From NCBI RefSeq assembly GCF_902153245.2, contig NZ_CABFWF030000011.1, positions 48,423 through 112,422 on the forward strand: a DNA stretch of 64,000 nucleotides, in the 5' to 3' direction. This DNA comes from Pseudorhizobium endolithicum. GTDB lineage: Bacteria > Pseudomonadota > Alphaproteobacteria > Rhizobiales > Rhizobiaceae. The notes beneath the pieces were generated by a model. That model was not told the DNA's origin and did no database searches. It saw only the letters and a program-made list of their open reading frames with translations. Shown here one piece after another: positions 28,769-37,760 of this stretch. Every line of letters starts with the position of its first letter. Positions within the stretch are counted from its first letter, which is position 1. Made by a program: the position numbers and the translations under genes.

Positions 28769-29836
28769 ATGACCTTTCTTGAGTTGAATGGGCTGCGCAA
28801 GCACTATCACAGTGTTCGCGCAGTCAGTGAAGTGAGCCTGTCGGCGGAGAGAGGCGAGTTCATCAGCCTCCTTGGCCCTTCCGGTTGCGGCAAGACCACC
28901 ACATTGCAGATGATTGCGGGCTTTGTTGAGCCGTCTTCCGGTTCGATCTGGCTGGATGGCCAACCCTTGACTACCGTCAAGCCGCAGAACCGCGGCCTCG
29001 GCGTCGTCTTCCAGTCCTACGCGCTCTTCCCCCACATGACCGTTGCGGAAAATGTCGGCTTCGGGCTGGACATGCGCAAGATACGGGAGCCCGAGCGCGG
29101 CCGCAGGGTTCGCGATGTTCTGGAGCTTGTGCAACTGGAGCAGCACCGGGATCGCCTCCCGGCTCAACTCTCCGGCGGCCAGCAACAGCGTGTGGCGCTG
29201 GCGCGTGCTCTCGTTATAGCACCTCCTCTCCTTCTCCTCGACGAACCCTTGTCGAACCTCGATGCCAAGCTTCGGGCGGAGATGCAGCTGGAGCTTCGGC
29301 GCATCCAGCGTAGCTTCGGTACCACCACCGTCATGGTCACCCATGATCAGGACGAAGCCATGGCTTTGAGCGACCGTATTGCAGTCATGGACTCTGGTCG
29401 CATCGTCCAGCTCGGAAGGCCGCAAGACGTTTATGAACGGCCTGCGACGGCCTTTGTGGCGAGCTTCCTTGGCTCCACCAACCTGATCTGCGGGCAGCTG
29501 CGCCTCTCGGCAGCAGGAATGCAGCTTGTGGTTAGCGATAGGGTAGCACTGCCATGTCCGGACAGTACAGGCCGGGCCGGTGAAACTGCGTGGTTCTCGA
29601 TCCGGCCTGAAAAGATCCGCCTCGTCGGAGACGGGTCAGGCGAAACGGGTCATCTTAAGGGGAAGATCGTCATGCGCGTGTTTTGCGGCGATCGCTGGAT
29701 CTATGAACTGGACACCGATGTCGGTCGGCTGGTTCTAAGGGTCCAGAACCAGGGCCATCCCGCAGATGAAGGCAGAACCGCCGGCCTCACCTGGAACCTC
29801 GGTGACATGATCAGCGTTGAGGGCGGCCATGCATAG
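28769..29836 (+). CDS. ABC transporter ATP-binding protein, PotA/FbpC type
   Basis: The 355-residue ATPase has Walker A LLGPSGCGKTTTLQMIAG, Q-loop VFQSYALFPHMTV, signature LSGGQQQRVALARAL, Walker B LLLLDEPLSNLDAK and the switch His in MVTHDQDEAMALSD. A C-terminal TOBE-type regulatory domain contains ETAWFSIRPEKIRLVG. It powers the importer encoded by the flanking genes. Its 3' end overlaps the first permease gene by 8 bp. Confidence 0.93.
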   Translation: MTFLELNGLRKHYHSVRAVSEVSLSAERGEFISLLGPSGCGKTTTLQMIAGFVEPSSGSIWLDGQPLTTVKPQNRGLGVVFQSYALFPHMTVAENVGFGLDMRKIREPERGRRVRDVLELVQLEQHRDRLPAQLSGGQQQRVALARALVIAPPLLLLDEPLSNLDAKLRAEMQLELRRIQRSFGTTTVMVTHDQDEAMALSDRIAVMDSGRIVQLGRPQDVYERPATAFVASFLGSTNLICGQLRLSAAGMQLVVSDRVALPCPDSTGRAGETAWFSIRPEKIRLVGDGSGETGHLKGKIVMRVFCGDRWIYELDTDVGRLVLRVQNQGHPADEGRTAGLTWNLGDMISVEGGHA

Positions 29837-30695
29837 TCAAAGGACGATGCTCATCTGGATGACGCTTCCGGCGCTGCTCTTCTATCTCGCCCTGCTTGCG
29901 GTGCCGCTCCTGTCGATCTTCCTGCTCAGCTTCGAAACCGAGGCCGGTCCTGGCCTCGACAGCTATCGTCAGGTTTTCTCGGATCCGTATTTCCTGACGA
30001 TCTTCCTGCGCACCCTTGGACTTTCACTGCTGGTCACGGCCATTGCTTTGGTCCTGGGCACAGGTGAAGCGCTCGTATTGTCGCGAATGTCACCATCATG
30101 GCAGGGGATCTTCCTGGTTGTTATCCTCGGTCCCTTGCTGATCTCGGTGATCGTGAGGACGCTGGGATGGGCCATCCTGTTTGGCGGCAATGGCCCACTG
30201 AGCGTCGCTGCTCAATGGCTCCACCTGTCCGATGGGCCGATCAGCCTCATGTACAGCATGACAGGATTGATCGCGGCACTGGTCCACGTCAGCGTTCCAT
30301 TCGTGGTCATCTCGGTCTGGGTCTCGCTGCAGGGCATCAATCCGGATGTGGAACGGGCCGGCGCCTCCCTGGGCGCAAACGGGTTCACCATATTCCGGCG
30401 CCTTGTCCTGCCGCGGATCCTGCCCGGTATCCTGTCGGCATCGCTCGTGGTGTTCTCCCTGGCGGCAACCGCCTTCGCGACACCGGCCATCATTGGCGGC
30501 CGGCGTCTGAAGGTGGTGGCGACAGCCATCTATGACGAGTTCCTGAGCATGCTGAACTGGCCTCTGGGGGCGGCCCTTGCGGTCGTTCTTCTCCTCGTCA
30601 ATGTCGGCCTTTTCAGCCTCTTCAACAGGGTCCTCAACAGATCCCGTCGTCGCGCCACCACCTCTCTCTCACGTCCGGAAGGTCAGCCAACATGA
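29829..30695 (+). CDS. ABC transporter permease, PotB-like
   Basis: The start is ATG 29829 (MHSQRTMLIWMTLPALLFYL), within the last codons of the ATPase gene. That gives 288 residues with about six membrane helices. The EAA-type loop that contacts the ATPase is VERAGASLGANGFTIFRRLV. It forms a heterodimeric channel with the next permease, whose start overlaps this stop as ATGA. Confidence 0.9.
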   Translation: MHSQRTMLIWMTLPALLFYLALLAVPLLSIFLLSFETEAGPGLDSYRQVFSDPYFLTIFLRTLGLSLLVTAIALVLGTGEALVLSRMSPSWQGIFLVVILGPLLISVIVRTLGWAILFGGNGPLSVAAQWLHLSDGPISLMYSMTGLIAALVHVSVPFVVISVWVSLQGINPDVERAGASLGANGFTIFRRLVLPRILPGILSASLVVFSLAATAFATPAIIGGRRLKVVATAIYDEFLSMLNWPLGAALAVVLLLVNVGLFSLFNRVLNRSRRRATTSLSRPEGQPT

Positions 30696-31486
30696 TGAGA
30701 AACGGTCCCCTCTCACTTGTCTTTCATGCCGTCTTCGTCGCGTTTACCGCCGCCCCGCTCGTCGCGGTCATGCTCGTCTCGTTTACCGACAAAGGCTATA
30801 TGGCCATGCCATTCTCAGGCGCCTCGCTACGCTGGTACGTCGCCCTCATCGATGCTCCGCATTTCCTCGATGCTTTCATCACAAGTCTCTGGCTCGGCGC
30901 GATCTCCGCCAGCCTTTCGCTCCTCCTGTCGCTTCCTGCAGCGCTAGCGATCTCCCGCTACCGCTTTGTCGGGCGCGATGCCATCAGCGCAGCGCTCTTG
31001 TCGCCCCTGCTGATCCCTCACGTCGTGCTGGGTGTCGCCTTTTTGCGCTTCTTTACCGACTTCGGGATCAACGGCACGCCGGCAGGTCTCGTCGCCGCCC
31101 ACGCTCTGATCATAACGCCCTACTGCTTGCGATTGTGTCTGTCGGCCGCCAACAGCATTGATGAACGGATCGAACAGGCTGCCGTATCGCTCGGCGCCAA
31201 GCGTCGGCAGGTATTTACCCGCATTACCCTGCGGCTCATCCTTCCGGGCATTGTCAGCGGCTGGGTGCTTGCCTTCATTCACAGCTTTGACGAAGTGACG
31301 ATGAGCGCCTTCCTCGCCTCCCCCTCCCTGATGCCACTTCCCGTCGCTCTCTATCACCGCATCGAGGATTCCATCGACCCGAGTGTGGCTGCCATGTCGT
31401 CACTGCTGATCGTGATGGCTGTCATGGCCATGGTCGTCATCGACCGGGTCTATGGCCTCAGCCGCGTCTTCACCGGCAGCCGCTAA
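30692..31486 (+). CDS. ABC transporter permease, PotC-like
   Basis: The protein has 264 residues and six predicted helices. The EAA loop reads IEQAAVSLGAKRRQVFTRIT, followed by LPGIVSGWVLAFIHSFDEVT. It is the second channel subunit. The close spacing on both sides (4-bp overlap upstream, 12 bp downstream) places it in the same transcript as the dehydrogenase genes. Confidence 0.9.
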   Translation: MMRNGPLSLVFHAVFVAFTAAPLVAVMLVSFTDKGYMAMPFSGASLRWYVALIDAPHFLDAFITSLWLGAISASLSLLLSLPAALAISRYRFVGRDAISAALLSPLLIPHVVLGVAFLRFFTDFGINGTPAGLVAAHALIITPYCLRLCLSAANSIDERIEQAAVSLGAKRRQVFTRITLRLILPGIVSGWVLAFIHSFDEVTMSAFLASPSLMPLPVALYHRIEDSIDPSVAAMSSLLIVMAVMAMVVIDRVYGLSRVFTGSR

Positions 31487-31498
31487 GGGAGAGGACCG

Positions 31499-31786
31499 AT
31501 GTTTCAGTTTCTTGAGCCCCATGCGCCGCTGGTCACCTTAAAAGTGGACGGGCGCGACGTGCAGGTGCCGGCAGGAGCCTCCGTGGCCCTTGCACTTCTG
31601 GCAAATACCGGCGGCCCCACCCGATACTCCCCCGCTGCACACGGGCCGCGCGCTCCGTTTTGCCTGATGGGCGTCTGCCACGAGTGCACTGTGGAGATCG
31701 AAGGACAAGGTATCACCCGCAGTTGCCTGTCTACCGTCTGCCCCGGCATGCGCATATCCACGGAGACCGGCAATGGGACACTATGA
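31499..31786 (+). CDS. Small [2Fe-2S] subunit of heterotrimeric FAD dehydrogenase (gamma; HcnA/OoxC-like)
   Basis: This is a 95-residue ferredoxin-like protein. The cysteine spacing APFCLMGVCHECTVEIEG plus RSCLSTVCPG matches the [2Fe-2S] small subunits of opine oxidases, D-hydroxyproline dehydrogenase and HcnA. It overlaps the next gene by 14 bp. It should shuttle electrons between the FAD subunits and a membrane acceptor (family knowledge). Confidence 0.85.
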   Translation: MFQFLEPHAPLVTLKVDGRDVQVPAGASVALALLANTGGPTRYSPAAHGPRAPFCLMGVCHECTVEIEGQGITRSCLSTVCPGMRISTETGNGTL

Positions 31787-33167
31787 CCTCATTATCGTCG
31801 GCGCCGGTCCTGCTGGCATGGCGGCAGCCGTCAAGGCCGGCGCCTGTGGCCTTCGCGTCCTCATCCTCGATGAGCAGGCGAGACCCGGAGGGCAGATCTA
31901 CCGCAATGTCGAGATCCTCGCGCCCCACCTGCGTCAGGCTCTTGGCGAAGACTATAGCCGCGGCGAAGACGCCACCCGGGCGCTGCAGAACAGTCTTGTC
32001 GAATATCGGCCCAATGCCACCGTCCTTCATCTGGATCAGGGCAGATCGATCGTCTGGTCTCAGCATGACGGGTTGCACTCAGCATCCGCCAAGCGTTTCA
32101 TCCTGTCGACGGGCGCGTTAGAGCGCCCTTTTCCAATCGACGGGTGGACGCTGCCCGGCGTCATGACGGTAGGCGCAGCACAGATTGCCCTGAAGTCCGG
32201 TGGAGCGGCGGCAGACAATGCTGTGCTGGCCGGCTCAGGCCCGCTTCTTTGGCTCGTGGCCAGTCAGTATCTTCGGCTCGGGCTGAAGCCAAGGGCAGTT
32301 CTCGATACTGCGCCGCCGGAAAACTACGTCCAGGCACTGCGGCAGTGGCGAGGCGCTGTCGCCGGTCGCGAGCTTCTCCTCAAGGGCTGGCACTTGCAGC
32401 GGGAAGTGCGTGCATCCGGCACTCCGGTCTATCGCAACGTGAGCGATCTATGGGCGAGCGGTAAACGCCGCCTCGAGTCGGTCGGCTTTAGAACCCATAC
32501 CGGATGGCATCGGCTCGACGCCGTGAGCCATCTCTTCCTGCACCAGGGACTTGTCCCGAACGATCAGCTGGCGGCGATCGCGGGCTGCGAGCGGCACTGG
32601 AACAGCCGGCAGCTCAGCTGGCAGGTCATCACAGACCCTTATGGTCGCACCTCGATCCCGTCGATCTTCGTGGCCGGTGACGCGATGTGGATTGCCGGTG
32701 CCGACAGCGCAGCTCTTACCGGCCAGGTGGCAGCTGTCTGTGTGGCCAGTGACCTTGGCCACCTCCCCGCCGATCTCTACGCGCTGGAGCTCGAACGGCT
32801 GATGAAAAGCGTGCAGGAGCAGGCTCGCATCCGGGCATTTCTCGACATCCTGTTTCGACCGCCCCGCTGGGCGGTCGTGCCCCGAGAGGAGGAGACTGTC
32901 ATCTGCAGATGCGAGGACGTCCAGATGAAGCATCTTGATGACTACCTCTCCGCGGGAGGAGACGACATCAACGAGTTCAAGAGCGCGACACGATGTGGAA
33001 TGGGGCCCTGCCAGGGCAGGCTGTGTGCGCCAACGGTTGCGGCGATCTTGGCGGATCGAGGACAGTTGCCCGGCGGCAAAGCACGCCCACCAAGACCCCG
33101 TCCGCCCGCCAGTCCCGTTTCACTCGATCAGTTGGCGGCTTTGTCAGGGGACGGATGCAGGCAATGA
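31773..33167 (+). CDS. FAD/[2Fe-2S] alpha subunit of opine oxidase / D-hydroxyproline dehydrogenase-type enzyme
   Basis: This 464-residue flavoprotein has an N-terminal dinucleotide fold, YDLIIVGAGPAGMAAAVKAG, and EQARPGGQIYRN. ILSTGALERPFPIDGWTLPG and TSIPSIFVAGDAMWIAGADS come next. A C-terminal Bfd-like iron-sulfur domain has cysteines in VICRCEDVQMKH and RCGMGPCQGRLCAPTVAAIL. The architecture and order (2Fe-2S, alpha, beta) match OoxA/HcnB-type heterotrimers. Together with the importer this suggests uptake and oxidative cleavage of an opine, N-alkyl amino acid or D-imino acid. HCN synthesis from glycine by an HcnABC-like set is the main alternative. Confidence 0.85.
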   Translation: MGHYDLIIVGAGPAGMAAAVKAGACGLRVLILDEQARPGGQIYRNVEILAPHLRQALGEDYSRGEDATRALQNSLVEYRPNATVLHLDQGRSIVWSQHDGLHSASAKRFILSTGALERPFPIDGWTLPGVMTVGAAQIALKSGGAAADNAVLAGSGPLLWLVASQYLRLGLKPRAVLDTAPPENYVQALRQWRGAVAGRELLLKGWHLQREVRASGTPVYRNVSDLWASGKRRLESVGFRTHTGWHRLDAVSHLFLHQGLVPNDQLAAIAGCERHWNSRQLSWQVITDPYGRTSIPSIFVAGDAMWIAGADSAALTGQVAAVCVASDLGHLPADLYALELERLMKSVQEQARIRAFLDILFRPPRWAVVPREEETVICRCEDVQMKHLDDYLSAGGDDINEFKSATRCGMGPCQGRLCAPTVAAILADRGQLPGGKARPPRPRPPASPVSLDQLAALSGDGCRQ

Positions 33168-34306
33168 ACGGGTCAAGCGATGTCCTGATCATAGGAGGTG
33201 GCATTCATGGGTGCGCTCTGGCTTTCCATCTTGTCCGCTCGGGTGCCAGCGTGCGGGTGCTGGAGAAGGACTATCCCGGCAGACACGCATCAGGCGTCAA
33301 TGCCGGAGGCGTGCGCACGCTCGGTCGGCATCCGGCAGAGCTCCCCCTTTCGCTGATCGCCAAGCGCTGCTGGAAGGGATTGGCAGACCTTCTCGACTCT
33401 GATGTCGGTTTCAGCGCGGTCGGTCAGCTCAGGATTGCGGAAAATGAAGACGAACTGGAAAAGCTCCGGCACCGGCGCGATCTCGTCAGCGGCCTCGGGC
33501 TCGATTACCGTGAGGAGATCATCGGGGCGGACGACCTGCACCGAATGGTGCCGGCCTTGTCACCCCATTGCATCGGCGCCCTTTACGTTGCCGACGACGG
33601 CCATGCCAGTCCCTTCCGCGCCACGACCGCCTATCGTTTGGCGGCCGAGCGCCTCGGAGCATGCTTCGAGCGGGGAGCCGAAGTGGTTTCCGTGACGGCG
33701 GGTCATGATCGTTTCCATGTCACGTTGCGTGACGGCAGGTCCTTTGGGGCCGACAGGCTCGTCAATTGTGCCGGTGCCTGGGGTGGGCGAATTGCCGCTC
33801 TCGTCGGGGACGATATCGCGCTGGAGCCGAACGGCTCGATGCTGATGGTGACGATGCGAATGCCAGCCTTCCTCGGGCCCGTCGTCGGAGCCGCCGGCCG
33901 CTCGCTGTCCTTCAAGCAATTCGCCAATGGCTCGGTTTTGATCGGAGGCGGGCATCGCGCTCCTGTCGACATTGACCGCAATGGTACCAGTATCGACCTC
34001 ATGGGACTGGCAAGGGCTGCGCAGAATGCCACCGCCCTTTTTCCTCGAATGAAGAATGCCAAGGCACTGCGCTTCTGGTCCGGGATCGAGGGCTTTACAT
34101 CCGACCATCTGCCGGTGATCGGGCCAAGCGCGTCCCAAGCCGGCGCCTTTCACGCCTTTGGCTTTTCCGCCCATGGTTTTCAGCTTGCCCCGGCAGTCGG
34201 CCTGGTTCTGTCGCAGGCGATCCTTGGGGCGACCACGGCCTGTGATCTCTCAGCGTTCAGGGTGGACCGCGAGAGCATCAGAGGATCGGTAACAAAAGGA
34301 GCCTAA
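33155..34306 (+). CDS. FAD beta subunit (DAO/sarcosine oxidase family) of the heterotrimeric dehydrogenase
   Basis: The frame opens at 32993, inside the alpha gene. ATG 33155 (MQAMNGSSDVLIIGGGIHGC), just after AGGGGACGG, is preferred, and ATG 33164 is possible. The product is 383 residues with the ADP-binding motif VLIIGGGIHGCALAFHLVRS and the C-terminal DAO-fold end RFWSGIEGFTSDHLPVIGPS. This is the substrate-oxidising subunit in related OoxB/HcnC/D-Hyp dehydrogenase systems. Its stop codon lies within the stem of a strong terminator, which closes the operon. Confidence 0.85.
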   Translation: MQAMNGSSDVLIIGGGIHGCALAFHLVRSGASVRVLEKDYPGRHASGVNAGGVRTLGRHPAELPLSLIAKRCWKGLADLLDSDVGFSAVGQLRIAENEDELEKLRHRRDLVSGLGLDYREEIIGADDLHRMVPALSPHCIGALYVADDGHASPFRATTAYRLAAERLGACFERGAEVVSVTAGHDRFHVTLRDGRSFGADRLVNCAGAWGGRIAALVGDDIALEPNGSMLMVTMRMPAFLGPVVGAAGRSLSFKQFANGSVLIGGGHRAPVDIDRNGTSIDLMGLARAAQNATALFPRMKNAKALRFWSGIEGFTSDHLPVIGPSASQAGAFHAFGFSAHGFQLAPAVGLVLSQAILGATTACDLSAFRVDRESIRGSVTKGA

Positions 34307-34326
34307 CGGATGACGTTAGGTTTTTT
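34302..34326 (+). terminator. Intrinsic terminator of the transporter/dehydrogenase operon
   Basis: The perfect 7-bp stem CCTAACG/CGTTAGG (34302-34308 with 34314-34320), loop GATGA, is followed by six T residues. The TAA stop codon of the beta subunit is inside the left arm. Confidence 0.9.
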
Positions 34327-34761
34327 CTTTGTGATGTCCCACGTGTAGTCGAGCCGCGGGGAAGAGATGGCTGACGAAATCGACCTCAAACTTCAAAACT
34401 CTCTCCAAGCCGTTGAGTATGCAAGGGTAAGAGCGAGAAGAAGGCTTTGGGCCTCACTGCCACAGGCATCGCGCGCGGGGTGTCTCGATTTCCGCTTTTT
34501 GCTACCGCGTCTATGTGGCAGGCAAAGCTCTGTTCCCCGCCGCTTGATACAGCAGCCGTCTTTAAGAACCCCTAGCGCCAACTAGCTGTTTTCCTCTCTG
34601 GGCGTTACCAGTAGGCGGTGACGTGGCAGAAGAAAGACCGCTGGACGCGAGCCTGGGGCGACAGTTCAGCCACCCATCTTCATACATAGGCAGCACCCGC
34701 GAGGTTTCCTGGAAGGCTGAGGCCTCAACGTTTCCTGAGGCAGGGAAAAGCTATTCGATGC
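34327..34761. other. Gap after the dehydrogenase operon
   Basis: A 72-codon plus-strand frame at 34367-34585 follows GGGGAAGAG, but its residues show no family pattern and its second half looks non-coding. The remaining sequence holds nothing recognisable. Confidence 0.3.
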
Positions 34762-35439
34762 TCAGGCAGCTACGTCTTCCAATTTGATCCTCCCGCAATC
34801 TTTTTGGCGCTCACGAACTTGCAGGAAAATGCTGCGGATCTTCTTTCGCTTGTCCCAACGGTTCCATCGGGAAGACCAGCTTTTAAAGGGAACCGCGGCC
34901 GTCTCTCCGTAACCGTCTATGAGCACAAACCGCGGGGCGCTCCCTACCCTGTCAGATAGAACAATGTTTCTGAGGCCGATATCGTTGACGATCACAGGGC
35001 TAGTCTCAAGCCACCTTACGAATTCCTCAAAACGAGGCATCATGCGGAGTTCGAACCGTCCCTCCGACAGCAACGTATGAACGTTCGGCGCCAACTCACC
35101 GCCAAAGGTTTCACGTTTCACGACCAGGCCTGGTCCAAGATCGGTATCTGCTATCCCAATAACCTCCTCCAGATATTGAGCGCTTCGCCCCTCTTTCGCC
35201 AGTACAGCAACCTGCTCTTCGAAGACCCGGATGACGTTTTTTAGGTGATGGAATCGCCGTCTACGACCTCTGAACAGGTTTGGCTTCCTGTTATGTCGTT
35301 CAATGGCTTCCGGACGAACTACCTTCACGAGGAGTGCACAATCCGAAGGATGCTCGAATACTTGGCTGTTGTTGCCTGCTGCTAGAGGTTGATGACCCTT
35401 TAGATAAATCAAGACATCCCCGTCTGCTTCTAATCCCAC
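34762..35439 (-). CDS. YrbL-family protein (protein-kinase-like fold)
   Basis: The protein is 225 residues with a GTG start. It contains LAAGNNSQVFEHPSDCALLV and KVVRPEAIERHN, then a GPGLVVKRETFGG stretch, and NDIGLRNIVLSD followed by FVLIDGYGE. These resemble the ATP-pocket, catalytic-loop (D-x-x-x-x-N) and DG-metal motifs of the YrbL family, known as PhoP-regulated in enterics. It stands alone with no operon partners. The cellular role is unknown even in the family. Confidence 0.75.
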   Translation of the reverse strand: MGLEADGDVLIYLKGHQPLAAGNNSQVFEHPSDCALLVKVVRPEAIERHNRKPNLFRGRRRRFHHLKNVIRVFEEQVAVLAKEGRSAQYLEEVIGIADTDLGPGLVVKRETFGGELAPNVHTLLSEGRFELRMMPRFEEFVRWLETSPVIVNDIGLRNIVLSDRVGSAPRFVLIDGYGETAAVPFKSWSSRWNRWDKRKKIRSIFLQVRERQKDCGRIKLEDVAA

Positions 35440-35592
35440 GCGGGGTATTTAGTATCGTAACAAACCAAACGAAGCTTAACGCTTGAAGCGCGGCATGTCG
35501 AGGAAGTGTGGGACGAGCAGATGGCCTGATTGGGATGTCGACGGCGACAGATCGTCCTTGTCGGACGAGGCGGAGACTCTACCTTCAGCCGC

Positions 35593-35841
35593 ATGATCAT
35601 TCCGCTACCGCCATCCGACTGTGATCCCGAAGACCGGCACCTGCTCTGTCAGCACGCCGTCGACCTTGCAGTGCAGGACATCGTGGCGAGCGCCGTTGCC
35701 GTCGGATGGCAGGAAGAAGAGGTTCTGGTCGCAATCGGAGCGGTGGCAGATCACCTGGCGCTGAGCAAGGCAGCGCACGACGAGCTCACCATGCTGCTCG
35801 GAGAGCTGCGGCGACGTAGAGATCAATCTGACGGCCGGTAA
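35593..35841 (+). CDS. Small conserved-looking hypothetical protein (82 aa)
   Basis: Starting at ATG 35593 (MIIPLPPSDCDPEDRHLLCQ), this acidic, mainly helical 82-residue protein ends in a charged tail (ELRRRRDQSDGR). The composition looks genuine, with no membrane segment. No function is recognised. It is the first of a series of small plus-strand genes. Confidence 0.5.
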   Translation: MIIPLPPSDCDPEDRHLLCQHAVDLAVQDIVASAVAVGWQEEEVLVAIGAVADHLALSKAAHDELTMLLGELRRRRDQSDGR

Positions 35842-35956
35842 CCCCCGGAGGTCGATAATGCCGCGGCTGCAGCACCCGGCCCCCGCGTTTCGGGTAGCTT
35901 GTGCGGCGAGAAGAATGCGAACATTATGTTGGGCATTGGGCTGCGGGGATTGTGGA

Positions 35957-36055
35957 ATGTCGGACTGGCTCGCCACCAGCATCATAGTTGTCACAGCGAT
36001 ACTGGCCGTCCTTTCGTTCGTGGGACATGCGGCTCAGGTGCTGGGCTGGCACTAG
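35957..36055 (+). CDS. Single-pass membrane micro-protein (32 aa)
   Basis: ATG 35957, with GGGGA upstream, encodes MSDWLATSIIVVTAILAVLS and a short tail ending LGWH, essentially one membrane helix. It lies in the plus strand just after the decayed phage lysis gene's 3' end. Short length makes the call tentative. Confidence 0.4.
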   Translation: MSDWLATSIIVVTAILAVLSFVGHAAQVLGWH

Positions 36056-36766
36056 CGCTCCCGCCTGATCTCCCTCTGGATATGGAGCTCTTCGCGGATC
36101 CTGTCCGCCTCGATCGTAAGCGTGTTGATCGCGGTTCCCCTCCTGAACGGTGTCAATCAGCCGCTTGGTGACTCAGTATGGGCTTCGAGCGCAGCTGTCG
36201 CCTTATTGAGCGCCGTGGGATCAACGATGACGGCTGAAACCTGCGCCGAAGCACTGGAAGCCGCCGGAGAACTCTGGCGTCCCTGCCACAGTCCGATACC
36301 GACCCGCGAAGATGACGGCGAGAACGGGTCCAAAGGTGATCAGCGCAGGTGCCGGCAGATTAGCGAGCTGGTGTTCCATTCCTGTTTCCCCCTCGTCGTG
36401 CGCGGCACGGTGGATGTTGACGAGCTCGCCGACGCAAAAGAACGGATAGATGGCGAGCAAGGTCGAGACGACATCGGAGGAGAATCCGCATTTGATGCCT
36501 GCTCAGATGATGCAACCGGTTCCGGCCGATATCTGTCTGATCTGCGAAGTGACGTTCTGCTTTGCACAGTTGATGATGAGCCCGACGATGCGCAGGATGC
36601 CAACGAAGAACATGATCCAGCCGAGCAGATCTTCGGAGTGGAAGATGTAGCGGAAGGCGATCCAGGCGGGCTGGTTGAGCGTCTGCGCAGGCAGGAGGGG
36701 GTTGGTGAAGCCGTGAGGGAACATGGCTCCGCCCCTCAGGGAGGCGAAGAACGCCGCTCTGTTCAT
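36056..36766 (-). pseudogene. Decayed phage lysis gene (endolysin-like start fused to holin-like membrane region)
   Basis: From ATG 36766 the minus strand reads MNRAAFFASLRGG, a start resembling phage peptidoglycan hydrolases. A membrane segment follows (HSEDLLGWIMFFVGILRIVG) and continues through an in-frame TGA into KCGFSSDVVSTLLAIYPFFC and VGELVNIHRAA. Further on, TALNKATAALEAHTESPSG and, after another shift, TIEADRIREELHIQREIRRE can be read. Both resemble the helical tail of phage holin-type proteins. Multiple stops and shifts mean it is dead. The phage assignment is from pattern memory and composition. Confidence 0.5.
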
Positions 36767-36879
36767 GATGTCTCTCCGGTGATGTGATTCCTGATATGTT
36801 GCGCTGATCCAATGGACAGGCAGGACCTACTCCGATTAGCCAAGTTTGAACGCAGCCGGAGTTCCGCTACGTCTATCTT

Positions 36880-36950
36880 GCGCCCCGCCGGGCGCTACTG
36901 AGCACGCGCCCGTTCCCTTACCTCAACTCCGGTGGGCGCGTGCTCTTTCT
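36880..36950 (+). ncRNA. Double-hairpin repeat element, copy A
   Basis: Two adjacent stem-loops are present. The first is GCGCCC/GGGCGC at 36880-36895. The second has a perfect 12-bp stem, GAGCACGCGCCC (36900-36911) with GGGCGCGTGCTC (36934-36945), followed by TTTCT. Copy B at 41188-41256 has the same layout, with the last base pair of stem 2 changed from C-G to G-C, so pairing is conserved. It could be a structured 5' leader, attenuator or terminator. A micro-ORF begins 34 nt further on. Confidence 0.6.
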
Positions 36951-36983
36951 AGGACAGAGGATTTCGCCACGAGGACCAATCCG

Positions 36984-37169
36984 ATGCATGATGCTGACGT
37001 AGCGCTACATGATGCCGGTGATGCGGACGAAGCCGCTGTATCACAGGAGGTCGCCCAACTCCTGCGCGTTGCAGAGAGCCTTCGGGAACTATCTGTCTAC
37101 CTCGCTGACCTCACCCAGCAGCCACTGGATCAGGACCCTGCGCGCGATCATGCTCGTCCAACGGTTTGA
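36984..37169 (+). CDS. Small acidic protein (61 aa) downstream of hairpin copy A
   Basis: ATG 36984 follows GAGGA at good spacing. The product begins MHDADVALHDAGDADEAAVS and continues EVAQLLRVAESLRELSVYLA, a soluble acidic helix-rich protein. No homologue is recognised. Its placement just behind the hairpin element parallels the ORFs at 41307 and 41994. Confidence 0.5.
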   Translation: MHDADVALHDAGDADEAAVSQEVAQLLRVAESLRELSVYLADLTQQPLDQDPARDHARPTV

Positions 37170-37522
37170 GGCTAATCACCGTCACTTGCCCCGCCTCCAC
37201 CCTAGAAGATCGAGATGAAGCTGAAGAGCATATGGCGAGCGCTACCCGGCGGGTTCATAAGTCGGGCCTTCTGGTTCAAGCGGAGGTCCTCTCACTGATT
37301 CCCCTGATGGTACTGTGCCTCAGTTGAGCTTGGGGATGCTGGAACGTCAGCACGGGGTAATTTAAGAGCGCCTGCCAACCGATCTGCTCCGCGGTGATGG
37401 GTGGTTCATGGTGCTCTTCTGGTGTTGAGCTCTCGTAGGCCAGCTTCGCGAAGCTTGGAGAAGATTAAGGCCCTGCTAATCTACCGGCCGCGCTTTACGG
37501 CTCAGATCATGAGGATCAGGCA
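37170..37522 (+). other. Gap with a possible 27-codon ORF
   Basis: A very short frame at 37215 (MKLKSIWRALPGGFISRAFW) is the only coding candidate and is weak. The last 50 bases (ctcagatcatgaggatc and flanks) repeat near 40709 in front of another gene that also starts MQYDW. Confidence 0.3.
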
Positions 37523-37669
37523 ATGCAGTACGATTGGACAGGCGGAAGGACGCGCCGTATCCGCAGACTGACATTGTCGATGTACATAAGCGGGTTGTTA
37601 GCTGCGCTTGGTTCGGCATCACTTCTGCCAGGCGTAGATCTGGCCTCTCTCCTCGCGGTGGTTTGGTGA
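37523..37669 (+). CDS. MQYDW-type small membrane protein (48 aa)
   Basis: The ORF starts MQYDWTGGRTRRIRRLTLSM and then has one hydrophobic stretch (YISGLLAALGSASLLPGVDL). The leader cagatcatgaggatc and the N-terminus MQYDW recur at 40709-40744 before a different C-terminal part. This repetition supports it being a real gene of a small paralogous family. Function unknown. Confidence 0.55.
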   Translation: MQYDWTGGRTRRIRRLTLSMYISGLLAALGSASLLPGVDLASLLAVVW

Positions 37670-37760
37670 CGGCGAGAAAGCGCACTTAACGTCTCGTTAA
37701 ACGGATCCGCCTACCGTGCCTGACTGTGCCATGACGGACATCAAGCACCTGCGAGGCAAG

